A stretch of 64,000 bases of DNA from Pseudomonas sp. Irchel 3E13 (lineage in GTDB: Bacteria; Pseudomonadota; Gammaproteobacteria; Pseudomonadales; Pseudomonadaceae): positions 1 to 64,000 of the forward strand of contig NZ_FYDX01000023.1 of assembly GCF_900187455.1 (NCBI RefSeq). Direction: 5' to 3'. Position numbers and translations under genes: made by a program. This document shows positions 1-6,818 of this stretch, one piece after another; the stretch's first letter is position 1; each line of letters begins with the position of its first letter. Below the pieces are notes generated by a model. The model did not search any database. It was not told where the DNA came from and saw only the letters and a program-made list of their open reading frames with translations.

Positions 1-2
1 GC

Positions 3-125
3 TTCGAGACGATCGACCAACTACGTGTCGGAATTGACGAGTACATCCGCTACTACAACCACGAACGCATCAAGATGAAGCTCGGCGGCCTGAGCCCTGT
101 AGCCTACAGAGCACAGGCCGCGTAG
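3..125 (+). CDS. IS3-family transposase OrfB, C-terminal fragment
   Basis: The reading frame is open from the window edge and ends at TAG 123-125. It encodes about 40 residues that include YIRYYNHERIKMKLGGLSPV. This is the end of the DDE integrase core of IS3/IS150-type transposases (YNxxRxxxxLgglsPvxyR), which catalyses cut-and-paste transposition through a circular intermediate. Only the C-terminus is in the window, so I cannot tell whether the element is intact. A terminal inverted repeat follows 15 bases after the stop, as in complete IS3 elements. The exact IS name cannot be given. Confidence 0.85.
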   Translation, partial: FETIDQLRVGIDEYIRYYNHERIKMKLGGLSPVAYRAQAA

Positions 126-139
126 CCTTACACAATTAC

Positions 140-164
140 TGTCCAACTTTTGGGGCGCGGCTCA
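140..164. mobile_element. Right terminal inverted repeat of the IS3-family element
   Basis: Read from the outside in (reverse strand from 164), the sequence begins TGAGCCGCGCCCCAAAAGTT and continues GGACA. This fits the TG...CCCCAAAAGTTGGACA pattern of IS150-like ends. The left end and the target duplication lie outside the window, so the boundary is inferred from the pattern only. A REP hairpin starts a few bases further on. Confidence 0.6.
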
Positions 165-170
165 CTTTTG

Positions 171-194
171 TGTAGGAGCGAGCTTGCTCGCGAG
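171..194. repeat. REP element (single)
   Basis: TGTAGGAGCGAGC followed by TTGCTCGCGA is the Pseudomonas REP hairpin that recurs elsewhere in this window. It sits between the IS end and the 3' end of the hybrid kinase gene. Confidence 0.8.
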
Positions 195-285
195 GGGCGG
201 GCGCTGGCAAGCCAGCGCCCACAAGGACGGGGTCGCTTCAGATTTCGCCCATTTTGCACCAACACCCAAACCCCAGATTTCCGCG

Positions 286-2247
286 TCAGGCAACCGGCAC
301 CGCGCCGCCGCCATCCAGCGCCCGCCTCACCTTGTCCAGCAACTCGCCGATCTGGAACGGTTTGAACAGCATGTCCATGCCCGGCGCAAGAAAGGCCTGG
401 CGGTTGAGCGCGCTCTGGGCGTACCCGGTCATGAACAGGATCGGCAGCGTCGGCCGCCAGCCCCGGGCGACATCGGCCAGTTCACGGCCGCTCATGCGCG
501 GCAGGCCGACATCGGTCAGCAGCAACTCGATGGACGGATCGTTCTGCAGGTTCTCCAGCGCCAGCTCGATGCTTTCCACCGCCGTGCAGCGGTAGCCGGC
601 ATCCAGCAGCACTTCACTGACGAACATCCGCACCGCCGGCATGTCTTCGACGATCAGCAAGTGTTCACCATGCCCCTGCGGGTTGACGCTGTCCGGCACC
701 ACGCTGGGCAGCGACGGAGCGCTGCTGGCCGGGAGGATCATGGTCACTTCCGTGCCCCGGCCGATCACGCTGCGGAGGTAGGCGTCGCCGCCGGACTGGC
801 GGGCGAAGCCGTAGATGGTCGACAGCCCGAGGCCAGTGCCCTGGCCCAGCGGCTTGGTGGTAAAGAAGGGTTCGAAGACCTTGTCGATCACGCTGTGGTC
901 GATGCCGATACCGTCATCGCGCACCGACAGCGAAACGTACGCGCCGTCCTGCAGCTTGGGGTTGCCGAGGGCGTTGGCGCTTTGCGTGGTGACCCAGATA
1001 GTGCCGCCCTGGGGCAGGGCATCGCGGGCGTTGATCACAAGGTTCAGCACCGCGCTTTCCAGTTGCACCGGGTCGACCAGCGCGGTGGCCGGTTGATCGG
1101 TGAGTTCCAGCTTGAGGGCGATGCGTTCGCCGATGGTGCGGATCAGCAGTTCTTCCAGCGAGCGCACGTGCTCGTTGATGTCCACCGGACGGGTGTCCAG
1201 CGGCTGCTGGCGGGCGAAGGCCAGCAGGCGGTGGGTCAGCGAGGCGGCGCTGGTGGCGGAGTTGAGCGCGGCGTCGGCATAGATCTGGAGCTTGCCCGCC
1301 GGCTGCCCGCTGGTCTGTTTACGGATCAGCTCCAGGCTGGTGATGATCCCGGTAAGCAGGTTGTTGAAGTCGTGGGCGATACCGCCGGTGAGCTTGCCGA
1401 GGGCGTCCATTTTCTGCACCTGCAGCAGTTGTGCCTCGGTGCGGGCGCGCTCGGCGACCTCTTTCGCCAGTTGGGTGTTGGCGTCGTCCAGTTGCGCCCG
1501 GTGCGAGCGTTCGCGGTGGCGGTGCTCGGTGACGTCCTCGACGAACACCAGGCTGGAGCCCGGCGTGCGGTAGGGTGAAATCTGCCACTCGGTTTCCCGT
1601 CGTTCACCCCTGACCCGCATGTTCAGCGTGCCTTTCCAGCGCTCGCCGTCGGCCAGGCGCAGGCGCAACTCGCCGATCGTGGCCGACGGGTTATCTTCCA
1701 GGCAGTCGTGCAGGGCGTCCGGGTCGCCGTTGTTCGGCAGCAGCCGGGCGAAGGCGTGGTTGCATTCGTGGACGGTCAGGTTGGCGTCGAGCACAGCGAT
1801 GGGCGCCGTGACGTTGGTGAAGATCTCGCGAAAGCGCGCCTCGCTCTCGCGCAGTGCGTGTTCGGTGTCGCGAACCCGCAGCAGGGTGCGCAGGGTCGCC
1901 AGCAGCACGTCCGGGTCCACGGGGTGGATCAGGTAGGCGTCGGCCCCGGCGTCGAGACCGGTGATGATGTCGCCGGTCTGGATTGAAGCTGCGGAGACGT
2001 GGATCACCGGCAGCAGGGCGGTAAGCGGGTCGGCACGGAGTTTACGGACGATATCGAAGCCGCTCATGTCCGGCAGGTTGACGTCGAGGATCAGCGCATC
2101 GGGTCGCTCGCGCTCGATCAGGGCCAGGCCTTCGCCGCCGGTGCCCGCTTCGAGGACCTCGTAGCCGTGGCGGTCGAGGCGTCGGCGCAAAGCGTAGCGG
2201 GTGGCGACGTTGTCGTCGACGATCAACAGGCGGATGTCACGTTTCAT
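286..2247 (-). CDS. Hybrid sensor histidine kinase with N- and C-terminal receiver domains
   Basis: This is a 653-aa cytoplasmic protein with no membrane segment. Domains in order: receiver 1 (about 5-120, LLIVDD...LILDVNLPDMSG, phospho-acceptor D55); PAS-like (about 135-240); HisKA with GGIAHDFNNLLTG and H292; HATPase (about 380-510, NLVINARDAL and GTGLGLSTIYG); receiver 2 (LLIVEDM, D579, FKPF). Receiver 1 has H108-P where receivers normally have the conserved Lys-Pro, so its phosphorylation chemistry may be altered. It is the last gene of the stressosome-type operon and overlaps the kinase gene upstream. It probably forms the signalling output or a phosphorelay branch of that module; the target is unknown because no DNA-binding domain is present. 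Confidence 0.9.
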   Translation of the reverse strand: MKRDIRLLIVDDNVATRYALRRRLDRHGYEVLEAGTGGEGLALIERERPDALILDVNLPDMSGFDIVRKLRADPLTALLPVIHVSAASIQTGDIITGLDAGADAYLIHPVDPDVLLATLRTLLRVRDTEHALRESEARFREIFTNVTAPIAVLDANLTVHECNHAFARLLPNNGDPDALHDCLEDNPSATIGELRLRLADGERWKGTLNMRVRGERRETEWQISPYRTPGSSLVFVEDVTEHRHRERSHRAQLDDANTQLAKEVAERARTEAQLLQVQKMDALGKLTGGIAHDFNNLLTGIITSLELIRKQTSGQPAGKLQIYADAALNSATSAASLTHRLLAFARQQPLDTRPVDINEHVRSLEELLIRTIGERIALKLELTDQPATALVDPVQLESAVLNLVINARDALPQGGTIWVTTQSANALGNPKLQDGAYVSLSVRDDGIGIDHSVIDKVFEPFFTTKPLGQGTGLGLSTIYGFARQSGGDAYLRSVIGRGTEVTMILPASSAPSLPSVVPDSVNPQGHGEHLLIVEDMPAVRMFVSEVLLDAGYRCTAVESIELALENLQNDPSIELLLTDVGLPRMSGRELADVARGWRPTLPILFMTGYAQSALNRQAFLAPGMDMLFKPFQIGELLDKVRRALDGGGAVPVA

Positions 2248-3109
2248 CGACAGACTCCATGGCGACCGCCAGCGGAATGATGACGAAAAAGGTCGAACCC
2301 ATCCCGGGCTCGCTCTGCACCCCGACTTCGCCGCCGAGCAGGGCGGCGAAGCGCTTGCACAGCGACAGGCCGAGGCCGGTGCCGCGCAGGCGTTTCTGCA
2401 ACGGCGAGTCGACCTGGGAGAAGTCTTCGAACAGCGCGTTGTGCAGTTCCGGGGCGATACCGATGCCGGTGTCGCTCACGGCGAAACGCACCTTGTCCGG
2501 GCTTTCCAGGCTGGCCGAGACGCGTACTTCGCCGCTGGTGGTGAACTTCAGCGAGTTGGAAATGAAGTTGCGCAGGATCTGCGCGAGCTTCTTGTCGTCG
2601 GTGTAAAGCCGTGGCAAGCCCAGCGGTTCCTCGAAGATCAGCGCCACTTCGGCGGTGTTGATGATCGGGCGGAACATGCCGCGCAGGGCGGCGAACAGGT
2701 CGAGCATGTCGAACCAACCGGGGGAGATGGTGATGCGCCCGGCCTCGATCTTGGCCAGGTCGAGCAGGTCGTCGACCATGTCGCTCAGCTCGCGGGTGGC
2801 GTTGCTGACGAAGGCCACCTGCTTGTGCTGTTCGGGGCTCAGCGGGCCGTCCAGTTCGTCGGCGAGCAGGCTGGTGATGCTCAGGATCGAACCCAGCGGG
2901 GTGCGGAATTCGTGGCTCATGTAGGACAGGAAGCGGCTTTTCAGGTCCGAGGCCTGGCGCAGTTGTTCGGCCTGGGTGTCGAGTTCCGAGTACAGCGCGA
3001 GGACGCCCTGGTTGGTTTCTTCCAGTTCGGCACGCAGCGCCTCGGTCTCGTTTTCCAGGCGCTGGAACAGCGCGCGCTGTTCTTCGCTGAGGGTGGACAG
3101 GTCAGCCAT
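2237..3109 (-). CDS. Cytoplasmic sensor histidine kinase of the stressosome operon
   Basis: This is 290 aa. A coiled-coil N-terminus (about 10-55, rich in E, L, Q) leads into HisKA (FLSYMSHEFRTPLGS, H66). A HATPase domain follows, with an N-box near NFISNSLKFT, and then DTGIGI and GTGLGLSLC. There is no PAS, HAMP or membrane segment, so input must come from protein contacts, probably the upstream Rsb proteins. I chose the ATG at 3107-3109, which overlaps the preceding stop (TGA at 3104-3102) and so looks translationally coupled. The reading frame extends upstream only through the neighbouring gene. It overlaps the next gene by 11 bases. Confidence 0.9.
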   Translation of the reverse strand: MADLSTLSEEQRALFQRLENETEALRAELEETNQGVLALYSELDTQAEQLRQASDLKSRFLSYMSHEFRTPLGSILSITSLLADELDGPLSPEQHKQVAFVSNATRELSDMVDDLLDLAKIEAGRITISPGWFDMLDLFAALRGMFRPIINTAEVALIFEEPLGLPRLYTDDKKLAQILRNFISNSLKFTTSGEVRVSASLESPDKVRFAVSDTGIGIAPELHNALFEDFSQVDSPLQKRLRGTGLGLSLCKRFAALLGGEVGVQSEPGMGSTFFVIIPLAVAMESVDET

Positions 3110-4118
3110 GAGTAGCCTCCAGGGCGACGACCAGTACCGTGGCGTCGTCGCGGCCACGGCAGAAGTCGCGGTGCAGGACGGCGGCGATCACCGCCGGATG
3201 GCGATGCACCAGGCCGGGATAGTCGCGCAGGTTCCATCGGGACTGCAGGCCATCGCTGTACATGATCAATAGATTTCCGTTCACGTGAGCATAGTCAAAG
3301 GGCTGGGCTTTCCGGTATTGCACCCCGACGATGCCTGGGTGCGAGGTCAGGCCGCGGAGTTTTTCCGGGCCGATCAGGTTGGCGCCGATATTGCCGATGC
3401 CGGTGAAGCGCAGGCTGTCGCTGTTGGCGTTGAACTGCGCCACCGCCACCGCGCCGCCGCGGCTGCCGATCATCGCCTGGTGCATGTCCTGAAACAGGTC
3501 CTGGGGCGCGGCGAAGGGCATGCTCGCGAACACCTTGCGGCCGGCCAGGGCGGCGCGTTCGGCCTCTTCGCCATGGCCCAGGCCATCCACCACCAGCGCG
3601 CTGATGCCGTTGCTCGACAGCATCAGTTGCCAGCAGTCGCCGCAGGCCGGGTCGTTGTGCAGCGAGTGCTGGCTGGCGCCGAAACGCAGGTCGGCGTTGC
3701 GCTGGCCGCCGGCATAGAAGCGCGTCAGCAGCACCGCGCCACGGTCGTCGGCGTACATGTCGAAGACTTCCGCCTGGCGCGCTATCGCGCCCAGGCCGAT
3801 GCCCTGGGTGCCGCGGGTGGAGAAACCGTCGGTCAGGCAGGCCTCGCGGTCGAAACCGCCGGCGCGATCGATCGCCAAGATTTCCACGCCGACGCCGGTT
3901 TTACCGGGCACCGTCTGCACGTGCAGCTCGCCCCGTGCGGCGTGCTTGAGCAAGTTGCTCGCCAGTTCCGTGGTAACCAGCGCCACCCGCCCGGCATCGC
4001 CTTCGTTGAAGCCGAGCTGTTCGGCGAGCTTTTGCGTGGTACGGCGGGCATAGCCGATCTGGCTGACGTCTTCGATGAGCAGGACCTGAGTCAGCGCACC
4101 CGCGATAGTCACGTCCAT
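3102..4118 (-). CDS. RsbX-like protein: anti-sigma-type ATPase domain fused to PP2C/SpoIIE-type phosphatase domain
   Basis: This is 338 aa. Residues 1-130 are a GHKL/HATPase_c_2 domain of the SpoIIAB/RsbW/RsbT type (TTELASNLLKHA, N-box N55; TQGIGLGAIARQAE as a G2-like loop). Residues 140-338 are PP2C/SpoIIE-like, with the metal-binding LVVDGLGHG motif at D178. In the Bacillus stressosome, RsbX dephosphorylates RsbS and RsbR to reset the complex, and by position this protein should do the same. The fused ATPase domain may dock on STAS proteins or phosphorylate them. It overlaps rsbT by 10 bases. Kinase activity of the N-terminal domain is not established. Confidence 0.88.
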   Translation of the reverse strand: MDVTIAGALTQVLLIEDVSQIGYARRTTQKLAEQLGFNEGDAGRVALVTTELASNLLKHAARGELHVQTVPGKTGVGVEILAIDRAGGFDREACLTDGFSTRGTQGIGLGAIARQAEVFDMYADDRGAVLLTRFYAGGQRNADLRFGASQHSLHNDPACGDCWQLMLSSNGISALVVDGLGHGEEAERAALAGRKVFASMPFAAPQDLFQDMHQAMIGSRGGAVAVAQFNANSDSLRFTGIGNIGANLIGPEKLRGLTSHPGIVGVQYRKAQPFDYAHVNGNLLIMYSDGLQSRWNLRDYPGLVHRHPAVIAAVLHRDFCRGRDDATVLVVALEATHG

Positions 4119-4513
4119 CGGGTGATCGTTATGCGGGTGCCCTCGCCGGGCGCGGTGTCCAGTTCGAATTCTTCCACCAGCCGCTTGGCACCCGACAGGC
4201 CCAGGCCCAGGCCGCTGCCGGAGGTCCAGCCGTCAGTCATGGCCAGGCGGATATCGGGAATGCCGGGGCCGTTGTCGCTGAACTTGAGGCGCAGGCCCAC
4301 GCGCGGCCCGTCTTCCAGCACCTGCCATTCCATGTCGCCGCCGCCGCCGTAGACCATGGTGTTACGGGCCAGCTCGCTGACCGCGGTGACCAGTTTGGTC
4401 TGGTCGATCAGGCGCATGCCGCACTCGGCGGCGACCTTGCGCGCGGTCTGGCGTGCCAGCACTACATCCTGTTCCAGGCGGATCGGTTGGGTGCCGCTGC
4501 TGCGCACGATCAT
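4109..4513 (-). CDS. rsbT: RsbT-like switch serine/threonine kinase
   Basis: This is a 134-aa GHKL ATPase. It shows N-box SELARNTMVYGGGGD (N51), G1 box DNGPGIPD (D80) and G2 box GSGLGLGLSGAKRL. Length and motifs match RsbT, the kinase released from the stressosome after it phosphorylates RsbS and RsbR; free RsbT then activates an output protein. Its start overlaps the rsbS stop by 4 bases (ATGA). No RsbU-type phosphatase is visible nearby, so the partner is likely the fused RsbX-like protein or the downstream kinases. Confidence 0.92.
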   Translation of the reverse strand: MIVRSSGTQPIRLEQDVVLARQTARKVAAECGMRLIDQTKLVTAVSELARNTMVYGGGGDMEWQVLEDGPRVGLRLKFSDNGPGIPDIRLAMTDGWTSGSGLGLGLSGAKRLVEEFELDTAPGEGTRITITRWT

Positions 4514-4872
4514 TGTCGGGCTACTCGTTCCTGGAGCAGACGCATGCCCCGCTCGACGTTCAGTGCCGTGCTGACGCCGGGCAGGGTCATGCCAAGTTCA
4601 ACCAGGGTGATCGCCACCGCGGGCTGCATGCCCACCAGCACCGTGCGGGCATCCATGATGCTCGACAGGCCGGAAATGGTGCCGATCATCCGGCCGATAA
4701 AGGAATCGACCATGTCCAGCGCGGAAATATCGATCAGCACGCCCTTGGCGGACGTGCGGCTGATGCGCTCGGACAGGTCGTCCTGGAGGGTCATGGCGAG
4801 TTGGTCATGCATGTCGACCTGGATGGTCACCAGCAGGAACTCGCCCATTTGCAGAATTGGAATGCGCTCCAT
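4510..4872 (-). CDS. rsbS: RsbS-like STAS domain scaffold protein
   Basis: This is a 120-aa single STAS domain. The segment GVLIDISALDMVDSFIGR contains S57, which corresponds to the RsbS serine phosphorylated by RsbT (S59 in Bacillus). RsbS forms the stressosome core together with RsbR and holds RsbT until stress. It starts five bases after the rsbR stop and shares a 4-base overlap with rsbT, so the three scaffold/kinase genes are co-translated. The order rsbR-rsbS-rsbT is that of stressosome modules in general. Confidence 0.92.
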   Translation of the reverse strand: MERIPILQMGEFLLVTIQVDMHDQLAMTLQDDLSERISRTSAKGVLIDISALDMVDSFIGRMIGTISGLSSIMDARTVLVGMQPAVAITLVELGMTLPGVSTALNVERGMRLLQERVARQ

Positions 4873-4876
4873 GGGT

Positions 4877-5728
4877 TCAGACCGGCTTGACGATGCTGAT
4901 GCCCAGGCGGGTCAGCGCGAGTTTCAGGGCGTCAGCCAGGTTGGCCTTGGTCACCACGCCTTGCAGGTCCAGGCCCAGGTGGACGATGGTCTGGGCGATC
5001 TGCGGACGCACGCCGCTGATGATGCAGTCGGCACCCATCAGACGGATGGCGGTGACGGTCTTGAGCAGGTGCTGGGCGACCAGGGTGTCGACGGTTGGAA
5101 CGCCAGTGATGTCGATGATGGCGATCTCGGCGCCGGTATCGACGATGCGTTGCAGCAGCGACTCCATCACCACCTGGGTGCGTTGCGAGTCGAGGGTGCC
5201 GATCATCGGCAGCGCCAGCACGCCGTCCCACAGCTTGACCACCGGGGTGGACAGTTCCAGCAGTTCTTCCTGCTGGCGCTTGATCACCGACTCGCGGGAC
5301 TTCTGGAAGGTGCGGATGGTGTGCATGCCGAAGGCGTCGAGCAGCTCGGAGATTTCCCAGAGCTGTTCGGCTAGTTGCGCCGGATCGTCACGGTAGTGGC
5401 TTTGCAGCAGGCCGAACAGCGGGCCCTTGAGGGAGAAAATGAAGTTGGCGGTCTGGTGCGAGTCATGGCCGAGCAGGGCGCGGCTATGGGAGAGTTTTTC
5501 GAGGAACTGACGGGTTTCTTCCCAGCCCGGGACATTGATATTGGTGCCGCTGTTGTTCTCCAGCCCGCTGGTCACCAGTTGCAGGAACTCCGAGGTCTGC
5601 TGTTGCAGATCGTGCTCCTTGAGGTTGCGGGTCGAGCCGCTGGCTTCCAGGCCCTTGGTCCATTCGCTCAGCAATTGACTGCGTTGGGATTTGATCGCGT
5701 CGAGCGTACTGGTGCTGAATGCTGCCAT
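4877..5728 (-). CDS. rsbR: RsbR-like stressosome sensor with C-terminal STAS domain
   Basis: This is 283 aa. Residues 1-155 are an alpha-helical sensory domain with no cysteine and no obvious haem or flavin motif. Residues 160-275 are a STAS domain (AIIDITGVPTVDTLVAQHLL...ISGVRPQIAQTIVHLGLDL). T215 in VDT aligns with RsbS S57, and T247 in AQT is a second candidate phosphosite. I chose the ATG at 5726-5728 because AGGAG lies about 11 bases upstream; the longer frame has no such site. It is the first gene of the operon. The signal sensed by the N-terminal domain cannot be read from sequence. Confidence 0.9.
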   Translation of the reverse strand: MAAFSTSTLDAIKSQRSQLLSEWTKGLEASGSTRNLKEHDLQQQTSEFLQLVTSGLENNSGTNINVPGWEETRQFLEKLSHSRALLGHDSHQTANFIFSLKGPLFGLLQSHYRDDPAQLAEQLWEISELLDAFGMHTIRTFQKSRESVIKRQQEELLELSTPVVKLWDGVLALPMIGTLDSQRTQVVMESLLQRIVDTGAEIAIIDITGVPTVDTLVAQHLLKTVTAIRLMGADCIISGVRPQIAQTIVHLGLDLQGVVTKANLADALKLALTRLGISIVKPV

Positions 5729-5843
5729 GTTCGTGATTGCTCCTGAGAAAGAGGTCCGGTTTACCCACGCTACCGGTATTCGACAGTAGCACTGCCGAAG
5801 GGGAATTGTTTGGCGCCGTGCCACTATTGGCGGCGAATGTGAC

Positions 5844-5872
5844 TCGGATCATTCGGCTATGCAAATGGTTCC
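5844..5872 (-). promoter_or_regulatory. Possible AlgU (sigma-E type) promoter of the stressosome operon
   Basis: On the minus strand, GGAACC (5872-5867) is followed 18 bases later by TCCGA (5848-5844). This resembles the AlgU consensus GAACTT-N16/17-TCtgA. It lies about 116 bases upstream of the rsbR start. The match is imperfect and made by eye. Confidence 0.25.
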
Positions 5873-5912
5873 GTGGCCGGAAGATTTGCCAACGGCCGCC
5901 CGCCCCCCGGTT

Positions 5913-6671
5913 TCAGTCACGAAGGCGCCCGGCGCGGATGGTCAGCGGCCAGGTGATCCGGCGGCGGGTGGCCGGGTCGCCCCATTCTTCGGCGAGGTGT
6001 TGCGCCAGGGTGTCCACTGGGTTGGCGCCGAGGGCTTTTTGCGCGGCCTTCACTGCCGACCAGGTGTTCAGGTAGCCGATCAACTGCGCCAGGGTCCACT
6101 GCATCTCGATGACTTGCGGCGGCACCTCGATTGCCGTGAAGGGGAAGGGCAGGTCGCGGTAGCCGGTTTCCACATGGCGCCGCTCGGGCGGCCAGTAGCT
6201 GGCGATGTCGTGGTAGTAGAACTGCTGCAGGTGACGGTCCAGCTCGCCTTCCAGGTGCAGCACGCCATAGGTGATCAGGGCGATGGCCGCTTGTGGCCGG
6301 GCGATGCGCCGGGCCTCGGCGTAGAAAAGGTCGAGGTCCAGCCAGTGGGCGGCCTGGGCGACGGTGATCAGGTCGACGCTGTTTTCCGCCAGGCCGCTGT
6401 CTTCGGCCTGGGCGGTGCGGTAGATCACGCCTTCGCGGGGTTCAGCGGCGGCGATCTGCGCGGCGCTGGCGTCGGTGGCCAGCACCTCGTCGAAGCGCTC
6501 GGCCAGCAGCACCGACAGTTGCCCGGTGCCGCAACCGCAATCCAGCGCCCGGCCGGTGCCGGGGCTGATGCTGGTCAGTTCGTCGATCAGTTCCAGCGGG
6601 TAGCCCGGTCGGTAGGCCGCGTAGCCGGCCGAGCCGCTGGAGAAATGATCCTTGAAATTCGTGCTTGTCAT
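5913..6671 (-). CDS. Class I SAM-dependent methyltransferase
   Basis: This is 252 aa. Motif I is ALDCGCGTGQLSVLLAERF (about 39-57), which binds S-adenosylmethionine; the acidic residue of motif II is in LATDAS, and the AQAAHWLD segment is typical of UbiE/YcgJ-like Methyltransf_11 proteins. The N-terminus FKDHFSSGSAGYAAYRPGYP is characteristic of the small-molecule methyltransferase group related to trans-aconitate methyltransferase. The start was placed at 6669-6671 because AGAGG lies just upstream. It stands alone between the stressosome promoter and a MocR gene. The substrate cannot be predicted. Confidence 0.88.
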   Translation of the reverse strand: MTSTNFKDHFSSGSAGYAAYRPGYPLELIDELTSISPGTGRALDCGCGTGQLSVLLAERFDEVLATDASAAQIAAAEPREGVIYRTAQAEDSGLAENSVDLITVAQAAHWLDLDLFYAEARRIARPQAAIALITYGVLHLEGELDRHLQQFYYHDIASYWPPERRHVETGYRDLPFPFTAIEVPPQVIEMQWTLAQLIGYLNTWSAVKAAQKALGANPVDTLAQHLAEEWGDPATRRRITWPLTIRAGRLRD

Positions 6672-6818
6672 GACCGGCCTCTGTCTTTCTTTTTGGTTGA
6701 CCGATGCTAGCGCCAGTCGTGGCGCGGCGACCATTCGACCTTTTTCCGCCCCTGCGGCCGGGAACTGGCGCAAATGTCATGGGATCGCCGGTGGGTCAAG
6801 GCAAGCGCACGCCACCCA

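Noticed and set aside
184..1578. 464-codon frame on the plus strand
   Set aside because: It is antisense to the hybrid kinase and its translation has the repetitive His/Arg/Ala pattern of a high-GC shadow frame.
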